Of a stretch of DNA of 64,000 nt, positions 29,381 to 39,109 are shown piece after piece. A program made the position numbers and the translations under genes. The DNA comes from Moraxella ovis (GTDB taxonomy: Bacteria > Pseudomonadota > Gammaproteobacteria > Pseudomonadales > Moraxellaceae). The stretch spans positions 558,001 to 622,000 of the forward strand of contig NZ_UGPW01000001.1 of NCBI RefSeq assembly GCF_900453105.1. Reading direction: 5' to 3'. The stretch's first letter is position 1, and every line of letters begins with the position of its first letter. The notes under the pieces were generated by a model. It was not told the DNA's origin, ran no database searches, and saw only the letters and a program-made list of their open reading frames with translations.

Positions 29381-30428
29381 TTCTAATAAAATTCGCTTAG
29401 CGATTAACGGCTTTGGCCGGATTGGGCGCAATGTCCTGCGCGCTTTTTTAAAAGACACTGATAAATTCACCAATATCGACATCATCGCCATCAACGATGT
29501 GGCAGACCCAGAAGCGCTGCTTCATTTATTAAAATTTGACAGTGCGCATGGCAGACTGTCATCATTAGGGGTTCAAGCGCGCCTGTCTTACGAAGATGCA
29601 GGTGTTTGGCTGGTACTATCTAGAGATAGCGATGAGTGGTGTGTTTTGTTGTTAAACAAAAGCAATCCAAAAGATCTACCTTGGCAGAGCTTATCTGTTG
29701 ATGTGGTGCTAGAATGCACAGGTAGATTCCGCTCATATCAGGATGCTTCGAGTCATCGTGCAGCGGGTGCAAGTCAGGTGATTGTCGGTGCAGCGCCTTT
29801 TGATGAGGTTAATGCCAGTATTGTGCTGGGTGTGAATGATCATCTGCTAAATCGTGATCTACCCATCATCTCGGGCGTCTCTTGCACCACACAGGCGTTG
29901 GTGCCGCTCCTGTCAGTGTTGGATGAGCAGTTTGGCATTCAGAGCGTGATGATGACGGAGATTCATGCGGTCACCGCGGACCAGAATGTCCTTGATCAAG
30001 CGCACCGTGATCTAAGACGTGCACGAGCATCAGGGCATAACATCATCCCTACCACATCAAGCAGCATCAACGCAACTGAACGCGTGTTACCATTCCTAAA
30101 AGACAAAATTAACGGTCATTCCATTCGCGTGCCAACCATCAATGTGGCAGCGATTGATGTCAATTGCACATTTAAAACGCCCATCGATGCTGATACGGTT
30201 TCACAATTTCTAAGGTTGGTCAGTACTGGCAAGCTAAAAGGAATCATGGGCTATACCGATGAGCCTTTGGTGTCGAGTGATTTTATTGGCGATGCGCACT
30301 CATTGGTGGTCGATGCAACACAAATCATGCAGTCAGGTGAGCAAATTAAGATATTCGCATGGTATGACAACGAATGGGGGTATGCTAATCGCTTGCTTGA
30401 GATGTGTATTATCTTGGCGAATGCTTGA
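29373..30428 (+). CDS. GAPDH-family dehydrogenase with atypical active site (GAPDH or erythrose-4-phosphate dehydrogenase)
   Basis: NAD(P)-binding Rossmann start INGFGRIGRNVLRAF, catalytic Cys171 in VSCTTQ, His198 in EIHAVTADQ, and the DLRRARASG and DNEWGYANR motifs. The usual SCTTNC is SCTTQA here: the conserved Asn is Gln174 and the second Cys is missing. AINDVADPEALLHLLKFDSAHGRL and VRVPTINVAAIDV resemble the Epd branch as much as GapA. Length is 351 residues. The start overlaps the helicase gene, suggesting co-translation. The substrate cannot be fixed from sequence. Confidence 0.82.
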   Translation: MTDSNKIRLAINGFGRIGRNVLRAFLKDTDKFTNIDIIAINDVADPEALLHLLKFDSAHGRLSSLGVQARLSYEDAGVWLVLSRDSDEWCVLLLNKSNPKDLPWQSLSVDVVLECTGRFRSYQDASSHRAAGASQVIVGAAPFDEVNASIVLGVNDHLLNRDLPIISGVSCTTQALVPLLSVLDEQFGIQSVMMTEIHAVTADQNVLDQAHRDLRRARASGHNIIPTTSSSINATERVLPFLKDKINGHSIRVPTINVAAIDVNCTFKTPIDADTVSQFLRLVSTGKLKGIMGYTDEPLVSSDFIGDAHSLVVDATQIMQSGEQIKIFAWYDNEWGYANRLLEMCIILANA

Positions 30429-30463
30429 TTGATAAATTTGACATTGTCGGATTGGGATTAAAT

Positions 30464-30496
30464 AAAAAACAGGCTTAAAATCGAAGCCTGTTTTTT
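30464..30496. terminator. Bidirectional terminator between the GAPDH-family gene and proS
   Basis: 13-base perfect arms AAAAAACAGGCTT / AAGCCTGTTTTTT with a 7-base loop. Confidence 0.92.
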
Positions 30497-30507
30497 ATTA
30501 TCACTAG

Positions 30508-32235
30508 TTAGAATTTGGCAAGTAGCTCATCTAAGCTTAGCATGACTTTCTCGCCATTGTCACGCTTGACGTATTCGTATTTGCCTTCAGCAAGATTGCG
30601 CTCAGACACTACGATGCGGTGCGGAATGCCAATTAGCTCAAGATCAGCGAATTTCACGCCAGGACGCTCATCGCGATCATCTAGTAGAACGTTCACGCCT
30701 TGATTTTTTAGGGTGTTGTACAGTTCGTCGGCTTTGGCTTCAGCTGAGCCGTCTTTTGAGCGCATTGGCACGATGGCAACGCTAAACGGCGCGATGTTGT
30801 CATCAGGGTTTGGTGTGTCCGCCCAGATGATGCCATTGTCATCATGGTTCTGCTCAATGGCAGCGGCGATGATACGGCTTACGCCAATACCGTAGCAGCC
30901 CATCATCAGCGTGACAGGTTTGCCTTCTTTGCCAAGCACTTTGCAGCCTAAGGCTTCTGAATATTTGTCGCCCAATTGGAAGATGTGGCCAACTTCGATA
31001 CCGCGCTTGATAGAGATGACGCCTTTACCATCTGGGCTTGGGTCGCCATCAACGACATTACGGATGTCCACGACAGCAGTGATGGCGGCGTCACGCTCCC
31101 AGTTCATGCCTGCGGTGTGCTTGTCTACCGCATTGGCGCCAGAGACGAAGTCCGATAACGCAGCGGCGCTTCGATCAACGAATACAGGGATATTGAATTC
31201 TGCCAAGTCTGCACTGATGTAGCCCTTGATGAGACCGGCGGCCTTGATCTCTTCTTCGCTTGCCATCTCGAACGGTGTGGCGACTTGGGAGATTTTCTCA
31301 GCTTTGATCTCATTAAGTGTATGATCGCCGCGCAGGATGAGTGCCACTAATTTTGGCATGTCTGGCGTATCTTCTGAATATGAACCCTTGACGATTAGCG
31401 TCTTAACTGTCTTGGCAAGTGGAATGCCTAGATGTTCTGCGACTTCTTCGCAGGTTGGCATGTTTGGCGTATCGACATCGCGACGCTCTTCGGTGGATGC
31501 AGCACGTTCATCTGTGCAGATCGCCTCAGCCAGCTCAACGTTAGCAGCGAAGTCCGATTCACTTGAGAATGCGATGTCATCTTCACCGCTGTCAGCTAGA
31601 ACATGAAACTCGTGACTGGCAAAGCCGCCAATCGAGCCAGTATCAGCCTGTACCGCACGGAAATTAAGACCAAGGCGGCTAAAGATACGACTGTAAGCGT
31701 CGTACATGTCTTGGTAAGTCTCAGCAAGGCTGTCTTTGTCGATGTGGAATGAATAAGCGTCTTTCATGGTAAATTCACGCGCGCGCATCACCCCAAAGCG
31801 AGGGCGGATTTCATCGCGGAATTTGGTTTGGATTTGGTAATAGGTCGCAGGCAGCTGCTTGTAGCTTTTTAGTTCGTTGCGCGCGATGTCGGTGATGACT
31901 TCTTCGTGCGTTGGCCCTAGAACGAAATCACGACCGTGACGGTCCTTAAAGCGCAGTAGCTCTGCACCATAATCTTCCCAGCGTCCAGACTCTTGCCAAA
32001 GCTCGCCAGGCTGTGTTACAGGCATCAATAGCTCTTGAGAATTGATGCGCTCCATCTCTTCGCGGACGATTTTCTCGACGCGTTTAAGGACGCGCAGACC
32101 CGCCGGCATCCAGACATACAGGCCTGAGGCAAGTTTACGAATCAGCCCTGCTCGCACCATGAGTTGGCTTGAGATGATGTCAGCATCGCTTGGTGTTTCT
32201 TTTAAAGTGGCAAAGGTAAATTGGCTGGCTTTCAT
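30508..32235 (-). CDS. proS: Prolyl-tRNA synthetase (bacterial type, with editing insertion)
   Basis: Class II synthetase charging tRNA-Pro. Class II core motifs are visible in the first 210 residues ([55 protein letters not shown]). The INS editing domain that hydrolyses Ala-tRNA-Pro occupies about residues 230-395. Motif 3 [14 protein letters not shown] and the anticodon domain follow. Length of 575 residues is standard for the bacterial form. Confidence 0.97.
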   Translation of the reverse strand: MKASQFTFATLKETPSDADIISSQLMVRAGLIRKLASGLYVWMPAGLRVLKRVEKIVREEMERINSQELLMPVTQPGELWQESGRWEDYGAELLRFKDRHGRDFVLGPTHEEVITDIARNELKSYKQLPATYYQIQTKFRDEIRPRFGVMRAREFTMKDAYSFHIDKDSLAETYQDMYDAYSRIFSRLGLNFRAVQADTGSIGGFASHEFHVLADSGEDDIAFSSESDFAANVELAEAICTDERAASTEERRDVDTPNMPTCEEVAEHLGIPLAKTVKTLIVKGSYSEDTPDMPKLVALILRGDHTLNEIKAEKISQVATPFEMASEEEIKAAGLIKGYISADLAEFNIPVFVDRSAAALSDFVSGANAVDKHTAGMNWERDAAITAVVDIRNVVDGDPSPDGKGVISIKRGIEVGHIFQLGDKYSEALGCKVLGKEGKPVTLMMGCYGIGVSRIIAAAIEQNHDDNGIIWADTPNPDDNIAPFSVAIVPMRSKDGSAEAKADELYNTLKNQGVNVLLDDRDERPGVKFADLELIGIPHRIVVSERNLAEGKYEYVKRDNGEKVMLSLDELLAKF

Positions 32236-32389
32236 GATGACCCTTAACGATACAATTTTGATAAAATAGGTTATCTTACGGCAAATTTAACCCGTTATGC
32301 AACTTAAATTTTAAGAATTTTGAAAAAATTACACATAATCCTTATATTTATGGTAAATTTCTCACTAAATTCATTAATTGGATGGTATT

Positions 32390-33049
32390 ATGGCGAACAC
32401 TTCAAAGTTAACTTTCTTCCATGCGGCGCTTGTGGTGGTTTTGTTGATTGCGACAGTATTATTTGTCAAGGCGTTATATGATCGTAAGAGCGAAGCTGAT
32501 GTTCATGTCGTGACTCGCGATGGCATCATTACAGACATCCAGAAGCTATCGAGGTTGCAGTCTGTGGCGTTCTCTGTCGATACGGTCATCACCGCCAGTA
32601 AAGAGGGTAGTTGGCAGAAGCTGTGGCAAGATGAACAAAAGGGTCTGTTCGTGGCGCATGGGCGTGTATTGGCGGGCGTGGACCTATCTAAAATCTCTAG
32701 CGAAATGGTGCAAGTGGCTCAGCGCACCGATTCACAGGGCGATCCTGTGACGCATGTGACGGTCAGTGTGCCACCGTCAGAAGTCTTCGCTGTGTATTTG
32801 GATGATATTGAAGTCTATGACTGGCAGACAGGGTTTTTTGGTGTGGTGGATAATGATCCAAAAATTCTCAGCGAAGCCCAGCTATCAGCAAAAAACGAAG
32901 TGCTAAAAAAAGCCTGTCAAGGCGACGTCATGACGATGGCGGCGAATAATGCCGCAGAGCAAATCAAAGGTCTGTTTGTGTTGACAGGTGCGACCGTTGA
33001 TGTGGTGAGCCAAGGTGCAGGCGCGTGTCAAGCACCATCAAAGAGCTAG
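32390..33049 (+). CDS. DUF4230 family membrane-anchored protein
   Basis: 219 residues with one N-terminal membrane helix at about residues 8-29, the rest predicted periplasmic. IQKLSRLQSVAFSVDTVI and VLAGVDLSKIS match the DUF4230 pattern; no function is known for this family. The start ATG at 32390 has GGATGG just upstream and is preferred to 32378. It lies 18 bases before trpF and may be co-transcribed with it. It is divergent from proS. Confidence 0.7.
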   Translation: MANTSKLTFFHAALVVVLLIATVLFVKALYDRKSEADVHVVTRDGIITDIQKLSRLQSVAFSVDTVITASKEGSWQKLWQDEQKGLFVAHGRVLAGVDLSKISSEMVQVAQRTDSQGDPVTHVTVSVPPSEVFAVYLDDIEVYDWQTGFFGVVDNDPKILSEAQLSAKNEVLKKACQGDVMTMAANNAAEQIKGLFVLTGATVDVVSQGAGACQAPSKS

Positions 33050-33067
33050 GGATAACCAAGGATAATA

Positions 33068-33721
33068 ATGAAAGTAAAATTCTGTGGATTTACCAGAAGT
33101 GAGGATCTAAAGGTGGCGGTAGCGCTTGGCGTGGATGCGGTGGGCTTGGTGTTCTATCCGCCAAGCCCTAGATATGTGGATATGGTTGCTGCACGCAGTT
33201 TGGTGGCAGATTTACCGCCTTTTATGAATGTGGTGGCGCTCGTTGTTAACATGGCAGAAGATGAGTTCGTACAGCTTAGCAATACTGTGCCGTTCGATGT
33301 GGTGCAGTTTCATGGCGATGAGACTGCAGCGGATTGCCAAAGACTTGCCAATCTTACCAAAAAACGCTGGTACAAGGCGATTCGCGTCCAAGAATCCGAC
33401 ACAGTTGAGAGCCTACTTACACAAATCCACGAATTAAAAGCGCATGGCGCCAGCGGCGTTCTGTTGGATGCTTATCATCCTGATAAATTTGGCGGTACGG
33501 GACAGGTCTTTGACTGGACAAAGATCCCAACCAATTCAACGCTACCCATCATCTTGGCAGGTGGACTAACCCCTGATAATGTCGCAAGCATTACCCAAAA
33601 TGAGCTTGCTCATCGCCTATATGGACTTGATGTGAGTGGTGGTATTGAAAAGGCAAAGGGGGTAAAATGTGGGGAGAGAATGGGGCGGTTTATGAATTAT
33701 ATAAATAATAGTTATAAATAA
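33068..33721 (+). CDS. trpF: Phosphoribosylanthranilate isomerase
   Basis: TIM-barrel enzyme of tryptophan synthesis. KFCGFTRSEDL carries the catalytic Cys at the N-terminus (usually KICG[IL]T), with AVGLVFYPPSPRYV, VQFHGDE and GLDVSGGIEKAKGVK. The catalytic Asp lies in LLDAYHPDKFGGTG. Length is 217 residues. In related genomes trpF is normally followed directly by trpB; here about 2.5 kb of other genes intervenes. Confidence 0.95.
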   Translation: MKVKFCGFTRSEDLKVAVALGVDAVGLVFYPPSPRYVDMVAARSLVADLPPFMNVVALVVNMAEDEFVQLSNTVPFDVVQFHGDETAADCQRLANLTKKRWYKAIRVQESDTVESLLTQIHELKAHGASGVLLDAYHPDKFGGTGQVFDWTKIPTNSTLPIILAGGLTPDNVASITQNELAHRLYGLDVSGGIEKAKGVKCGERMGRFMNYINNSYK

Positions 33722-33805
33722 GAAAAATATTATAAAATTTATCTTGACGCATAAACCATAATTATGTAGTATCTAGTTCTCATTTTTTAATATGGAGTTT
33801 TAAAA

Positions 33806-34710
33806 ATGACGAACAATGAAATTGTTGCACGGTTCTATCATCATGATCACACTAGAGATGACGAATTTGCAAAAAAATTCGTACGCTTCAAGATGTTGGT
33901 TATGTGTTGGATGGTTTGGATGTAGATAATGTTTTACCATTGACGCCTGCTACAAGCGGTTTTGTTGATGAGACTGAAATTATTGAAACGGCGCAAAGCT
34001 TATTTTCATATTTAAGTGGCATGCAATTGTACCCTGTGGTTTATGAGGGGGAAAATAATGGTAAGTTATTGCGTCATGTCGTACCACGAGAAGGTATGGA
34101 AAAACAAATTAGCTCTTATGGTTCTAAGGAAAGTTTTTTGCCTCATGTAGATAATCCAGATTTAGCCATCAGGACTGAAGTTTATAGAAAGGTATCTCCA
34201 TGTCCAGACACATTATCATTATTGTGTTTAAGGCAACAAGAGGGTGTTGCAACAAGTATTATTAAGCTTGATGATATCATATCAAGTCTTAGCCATAGGG
34301 ATATAAATTTATTACAAGAAGAATGTTTTTGTGTCTCTAGACCAGCATCATTTGATAAAAAATCAAATCTTAAAAATGTTCCTTTATTGTCGGTTGATAA
34401 GGGAAAATATATTTCTAGATTTGATTATCATAATGTTTTTTCCGAAAACCCAATACATCAATCAGCATTAGAAAATTTTAAGAAATCAAGTCTTGATAAT
34501 TCAAAATGGATTGAATTGTATCTTCAGCCAAAACAGATAATAACATTTGACAACCAAAGAGTATTGCATACTAGAAATGGCTTTGTTTCAGAATTTAATG
34601 GTTCTGATAGATGGTTAATAAGAGTATTTGGTTTGTACTATAAGCCAGATGGTTCTTATCTTATTTCTCAAGATTGTCATCATCATTTATCTGCACCATT
34701 ATTTTTGTAA
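33806..34710 (+). pseudogene. Fe(II)/2-oxoglutarate oxygenase of the VioC/AsnO type, frame broken at an A7 tract (possible phase-variable or recoded gene)
   Basis: The gene starts at the ATG at 33806 behind GGAG, reads 24 codons to two Lys codons in an A7 run (33871-33877), then meets a stop at the end of a short wrong frame. A -1 shift there restores a frame running to 34710, giving a product of about 301 residues. The restored part has LPLTPATSGF, like the LPPTP signature of clavaminate-synthase-like oxygenases. It also has the iron triad HVD (about residues 114-116 of the joined protein) and distal His in VLHTRNGF, and the 2OG-binding Arg in RWLIRVFG. These resemble arginine and asparagine beta-hydroxylases. 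The region is markedly AT-rich. Whether it is dead, phase-variable or recoded cannot be told from sequence. Confidence 0.8.
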
Positions 34711-34719
34711 GGAGTTGTT

Positions 34720-35502
34720 ATGTTTGTAGATGGTAGTATTATTGCACAATATTTTTATATTGGTTTGACTTTATTAATTCTTGCTTCATTTATAGCAGGT
34801 TATATTGATGCTGTTGCTGGTGGGGCTGGTTTAATTTTGGTTCCTGCATTTATGTTGGTGGGCTTGCCTCCTCAATTGGCACTTGGTCAAGAGAAATTGG
34901 TAAGCACAATTGGAACTGTGGCAGCTATCAAGAATTTTATTAAAGCTAAATCTATTATTTGGAAAATTGTACCTATAGGTATTGTTTCTGCACTGATAGG
35001 AGCTTTTATAGGTGCAAAAGCCATATTAATGTTTCCAAGCCATATTATTGAATATATAATTTTCGCCTTTTTGCCAATTGGATTGATAGCCACCTTGTTT
35101 AAGGGTAAAATTGTAAAAGACAATCAAGGAGAAATAAAAAAATCTGCTTTAGCAGTTTTTATTACTTGTTTATTGGTTGGTTTTTATGATGGTTTTTTTG
35201 GTCCAGGAACTGGTAGTATTTTTATTATTGCTTTATATCTAATCAACTCCTTATCATTATTACAAGCATCAGCTACTTCAAAGATTTTTAATTTTTCATC
35301 AAATATTGGGGCGTTTGTCGCATTTGCAATCGCAGGAAAAATGGCTTTTGCAATTGGCATACCTATGATTATTGCTAATTTGTTGGGTAATCATTTTGGT
35401 AGTCTGCATGCTATTAAAAGCGATGGAGCAATCATCAAAAAAGTTTTGGTTGTTACGGTTGGTCTTATGATGGTAACTTTGGTTTATAAATTTATTTTTT
35501 GA
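34720..35502 (+). CDS. TSUP (TauE/SafE) family membrane transporter
   Basis: 260-residue membrane protein with about eight helices in two repeated halves. GYIDAVAGGAGLILVPAFMLVGLPP at the start and VGFYDGFFGPGTGSIFIIAL in the second half are the paired TauE/SafE signatures. TSUP members export sulfite, sulfoacetate or other organic anions; the substrate here is unknown. AAGGAG precedes the ATG, and it starts 9 bases after the oxygenase frame, so the two are almost certainly one unit. AT-rich like the oxygenase. Confidence 0.85.
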   Translation: MFVDGSIIAQYFYIGLTLLILASFIAGYIDAVAGGAGLILVPAFMLVGLPPQLALGQEKLVSTIGTVAAIKNFIKAKSIIWKIVPIGIVSALIGAFIGAKAILMFPSHIIEYIIFAFLPIGLIATLFKGKIVKDNQGEIKKSALAVFITCLLVGFYDGFFGPGTGSIFIIALYLINSLSLLQASATSKIFNFSSNIGAFVAFAIAGKMAFAIGIPMIIANLLGNHFGSLHAIKSDGAIIKKVLVVTVGLMMVTLVYKFIF

Positions 35503-35523
35503 TTGACTTTTGGGGTAAAACTT

Positions 35524-36273
35524 ATGAACATTCTAATCACAGGCGTAACATCAGGTTTTGGCAAGCAAATTGCCATTGATTGCATTAAAAATGGCCTTAC
35601 TGTCATTGGCACAGGCCGCCGTCAAAATAAACTTGATGAGCTAAAAAATGAGCTTGGCGATAATTTTATTCCGCTATGCTTTGATGTTAGTGACATATCC
35701 GCGACAAAAGCCGCTTTACAAAGCCTGCCAGCCGAACTACGACAAAACATCGATGTGCTGATTAATAATGCAGGGCTGGCGTTGGGGCTAGATTCTGCTG
35801 ATAAGGCGAGCATGAGCGATTGGCAGACGATGATTAATACCAATACACTTGGACTGGTTAATATCACGCATGAGATATTACCGAATATGGTAGCAAAGAA
35901 TGACGGACTGATTATTAACATCTCATCGATTGCCGGTAATTACCCGTATTTTGGCGGTAATGTCTATGGCGCGACGAAGGCCTTTGTGACGCAGTTTAGC
36001 CTGAATCTTCGTGCTGATTTGATTGGTAAGAATGTGCGAGTTACCAACATTGAGCCTGGGCTGTGCGGCGATACAGAGTTTAGTAATGTGCGCTTTCACG
36101 GTGATGATGAGCGCGCAAGCAAGGTCTATGAGAATGTGGAATTTATCCGCCCACAAGACATCAGTAATATGGTATTATGGCTGATCAATCAGCCCAAACA
36201 TATCAACATAAACCGCTTGGAAGTCATGCCAACGGCGCAGACTTTCGCAGGTCTTACGGTCCATAAAGGCTAA
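35524..36273 (+). CDS. ydfG: YdfG-like SDR: NADP+-dependent 3-hydroxy acid dehydrogenase
   Basis: Short-chain dehydrogenase of 249 residues. Cofactor motif TGVTSGFG and [11 protein letters not shown] (NADP-type Arg pair), NNAGLALG, the catalytic Ser in [11 protein letters not shown] and the YGATK Tyr/Lys pair. [21 protein letters not shown] and the C-terminus closely follow E. coli YdfG, which oxidises serine, allo-threonine and 3-hydroxy acids. The ATG at 35524 is chosen over the track start at 35503. Composition is closer to core genes than that of the two upstream genes. Confidence 0.88.
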   Translation: MNILITGVTSGFGKQIAIDCIKNGLTVIGTGRRQNKLDELKNELGDNFIPLCFDVSDISATKAALQSLPAELRQNIDVLINNAGLALGLDSADKASMSDWQTMINTNTLGLVNITHEILPNMVAKNDGLIINISSIAGNYPYFGGNVYGATKAFVTQFSLNLRADLIGKNVRVTNIEPGLCGDTEFSNVRFHGDDERASKVYENVEFIRPQDISNMVLWLINQPKHININRLEVMPTAQTFAGLTVHKG

Positions 36274-36296
36274 ACAATTCGTTAAAAGAGAAAAAG

Positions 36297-37508
36297 ATGA
36301 GCAATACCGATTTTACCCAATACCCCAACGCCTCAGGTCATTTTGGCATTCATGGCGGACGTTTTGTGTCCGAAACCTTGATGAGCGCTTTAGAAGAGCT
36401 AGAACGCATTTATTTATCCGTTAAAAATAACCCTGACTTTTGGGCCCAGTTTCATGATGATTTGGTCAATTATGTCGGTCGCCCCACACCGCTTTATTTT
36501 GCCAAGCGATTAAGCGAAGAAACTGGCGGTGCCAAAATCTACCTAAAACGAGAAGACCTAAACCACACAGGGGCTCACAAGGTCAATAACACCATCGGTC
36601 AAGCCCTACTTGCCAAAATGGTCGGTAAAAAGCGTATCATCGCTGAGACAGGAGCAGGTCAGCATGGCGTGGCAACGGCAACGATTGCGGCACGGCTTGG
36701 CTTAGAATGTGTGGTTTATATGGGGGCGGACGATGTAGAACGCCAAAAAATGAATGTCTATCGTATGAGACTTTTGGGGGCGACTGTCGTGCCTGTTACA
36801 AGTGGTTCTCGCACATTGAAAGATGCAATGAATGAGGCGATGCGAGACTGGGTAACGAACGTGGACAGTACCTATTATGTCATCGGCACGGTGGCAGGTC
36901 CACACCCTTATCCTGTGCTGGTGCGTGATTTTCAGGCGATTATTGGGCGTGAAGCCAAAATGCAACACCTTGAAAAAGAAGGAAAAAATCCTGACGCACT
37001 GGTGGCGTGCGTGGGCGGTGGCTCTAATGCCATAGGGCTGTTCTATGAGTTTTTAAATGACGATGACGTGGCGATTTATGGCGTGGAAGCAGGCGGACAC
37101 GGCATTGACACAGGCGAGCATTCTGCCCCCCTAAATGCAGGGCGTGTGGGCGTGTTGCACGGCAATCGCACCTATCTGATGGCGGACGATGACGGTCAGA
37201 TTTTGCACACGCACAGCATATCGGCAGGGCTTGACTACCCCGGTGTTGGCCCTGAGCATAGCTTTTTAAAGGACGCTGGGCGTGTCAATTACCCTGTCAT
37301 CAATGATGATGAAGCTCTAGAAGCCTTTCGTATTTTGACCAAAACCGAAGGCATTATCCCTGCCCTAGAAAGCTCGCACGCGGTGGCTTATGGGCTAAAA
37401 CTTGCCAAAACAATGGGCAAAGACAAATCTATCATCATCAACTTATCAGGGCGTGGCGATAAAGATTTGCATACGGTGATGAAAGTGGATGGGATTGAAA
37501 TGGATTGA
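36297..37508 (+). CDS. trpB: Tryptophan synthase beta subunit
   Basis: PLP enzyme condensing indole and serine to tryptophan. PLP Lys95 lies in [10 protein letters not shown], the catalytic Glu in the [11 protein letters not shown] segment and the phosphate-binding loop in [12 protein letters not shown]. Length of 403 residues is normal. It lies 23 bases after ydfG. Next gene should be trpA, but a 618-bp orphan intervenes. Confidence 0.97.
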   Translation: MSNTDFTQYPNASGHFGIHGGRFVSETLMSALEELERIYLSVKNNPDFWAQFHDDLVNYVGRPTPLYFAKRLSEETGGAKIYLKREDLNHTGAHKVNNTIGQALLAKMVGKKRIIAETGAGQHGVATATIAARLGLECVVYMGADDVERQKMNVYRMRLLGATVVPVTSGSRTLKDAMNEAMRDWVTNVDSTYYVIGTVAGPHPYPVLVRDFQAIIGREAKMQHLEKEGKNPDALVACVGGGSNAIGLFYEFLNDDDVAIYGVEAGGHGIDTGEHSAPLNAGRVGVLHGNRTYLMADDDGQILHTHSISAGLDYPGVGPEHSFLKDAGRVNYPVINDDEALEAFRILTKTEGIIPALESSHAVAYGLKLAKTMGKDKSIIINLSGRGDKDLHTVMKVDGIEMD

Positions 37509-37531
37509 TATTGAGGTAATAAGGGTTTGAA

Positions 37532-38149
37532 ATGAATATCGAAAATCTAAATGAGCTAATCAAGTTTTGTGAAAACAAAACAAATAATAGCTTTTTATTT
37601 GCTTATAGATTTAATGAATTAGATGTTAGAGGTATTTTCTTTGCTAATTCAAAATCAATGCTCATTGGTATTGAAAACTATAATTGTGCATGGAATCTTA
37701 GTATCAAAACTAATAGAGAGAATTTAAATTACATAAATACATATATACCAAATGATATTTATATAAGAATCTCTAAATCATTAAGAAATGACGAAAATTA
37801 CACTAATGAGCAATTTTTTTCAGCATTAATTGATAATTTATTGCAAATAGTAACTCAAGAATGCATTGAAGGTGCGGATGATTGTGAGATCTTGGCATTG
37901 TTAGCAAATGCCAGGTTCTCAACCGAAAGATATGGTAGGAATGATGTTGAAAGACCTTTTTTTCACTATTGGAGACGCGTTAGACCAAGTGTCCAATCTT
38001 TAGATAAAATAGAAGATGTGTTTGGTAATGAAGTTAGGCAAAAATGTTATAGAGAGAATATAACTGCTGTTTGGTCTACTAATCCAACTGAAAATTCTTT
38101 AGAATTCCTAACTAGAAATGCAGGTGATGAATTTTCATTTAGAGAATAA
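37532..38149 (+). CDS. Unrecognised 205-residue protein inserted between trpB and trpA
   Basis: I do not recognise this family. The protein is soluble-looking, rich in Asn, Glu and Arg, with no signal peptide or membrane segment. The N-terminal half is beta-rich (FLFAYRFNELDVRGIFFANS), and the C-terminal half has paired Arg/aromatic clusters (FFHYWRRVRPS). AAGGG lies 7 bases before the ATG and the stop is 12 bases before trpA, so it is embedded in the trp transcript. It is far more AT-rich than trpB or trpA on either side, which argues for recent transfer. Confidence 0.75.
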   Translation: MNIENLNELIKFCENKTNNSFLFAYRFNELDVRGIFFANSKSMLIGIENYNCAWNLSIKTNRENLNYINTYIPNDIYIRISKSLRNDENYTNEQFFSALIDNLLQIVTQECIEGADDCEILALLANARFSTERYGRNDVERPFFHYWRRVRPSVQSLDKIEDVFGNEVRQKCYRENITAVWSTNPTENSLEFLTRNAGDEFSFRE

Positions 38150-38161
38150 TAGGAAAAAATT

Positions 38162-38995
38162 ATGACCCGAATTCAAAAAGCCTTTGCTACTCTAAAACAG
38201 CAAAATAAAAAAGCCCTAATCCCCTACATCATGGCAGGCGACCCAACCCCAAGCGTTACGGTAGACTTAATGCACGAGCTTGTCGCTCACGGGGCGGACG
38301 TGATTGAGATTGGTTTGCCGTTTTCTGACCCTATGGCGGACGGTCAAACCATTGCCCTAGCTGGCGAGCGAGCATTGGCGGGCGGTACAAGTACTCGTGG
38401 GGCGATTGACATGGTGGGCGAGTTTCGCAAAACCAACACCACAACGCCTGTGCTACTGATGGGCTACCTAAACCCCATTGAGATTATCGGTTATGGCGAA
38501 TTTTTAAAGTTATGCCAAGCCAATGGCGTGGACGGTCTACTCATGGTGGATTTACCGCCTAACGAAGTGGCAAACAACGAAACAGGCGATTTTGCCAAAG
38601 CTTTAGCCGAGCATGACATTAACCAAATCTTTTTGCTTGCCCCAACGACCGAGCCTGCACGCCGAAAAGCGGTGTTAGAACACGGCTCAGGCTTTATCTA
38701 TTATGTATCAGTCAAAGGCGTAACAGGCTCAAACGCCCTAGATACGGAAGATGTGGGTAAGCAAGTCGGGGCGATTAAGGCGGATACCGACCTGCCTGTG
38801 TGTGTGGGTTTTGGCATACGAGACGGCGAGAGCGCCGAAGCGGTGGCAAAATTTGCAGACGGTGTGATTGTCGGCAGTGAGCTTGTCAAAAATTTTGCTG
38901 GTGTGGCGGCAGATGATCAGGCAGCGATTGATCAAGCATGTGCTAATTTGCTTGTTAAGATGGATGAGCTGCGTGCGGCGATTGATGGCATTTGA
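38162..38995 (+). CDS. trpA: Tryptophan synthase alpha subunit
   Basis: TIM-barrel subunit cleaving indole-3-glycerol phosphate and tunnelling indole to TrpB. Catalytic Glu49 and Asp60 fall at exactly canonical positions in EIGLPFSDPMADG. YYVSVKGVTGSNA is the flexible loop and GFGIRDGESAEAV the phosphate site. Length is 277 residues. AGGA lies about 8 bases before the ATG. Confidence 0.97.
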   Translation: MTRIQKAFATLKQQNKKALIPYIMAGDPTPSVTVDLMHELVAHGADVIEIGLPFSDPMADGQTIALAGERALAGGTSTRGAIDMVGEFRKTNTTTPVLLMGYLNPIEIIGYGEFLKLCQANGVDGLLMVDLPPNEVANNETGDFAKALAEHDINQIFLLAPTTEPARRKAVLEHGSGFIYYVSVKGVTGSNALDTEDVGKQVGAIKADTDLPVCVGFGIRDGESAEAVAKFADGVIVGSELVKNFAGVAADDQAAIDQACANLLVKMDELRAAIDGI

Positions 38996-39109
38996 TTATT
39001 TGAATGCTTGGGTCGCTTAATAAGTCGTGCTCATAAAATTCATTTGCCAAATAAATAATACAAGTGTAAACTATATCAAATTTTACAGTTACACTAGATA
39101 GGATTTTTT

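Noticed and set aside
33904-34710. 268-residue oxygenase frame with a GTG start as a complete gene
   Set aside because: It lacks the first beta-strands of the fold, has no ribosome binding site, and a proper ATG with GGAG lies 98 bases upstream in the other frame.
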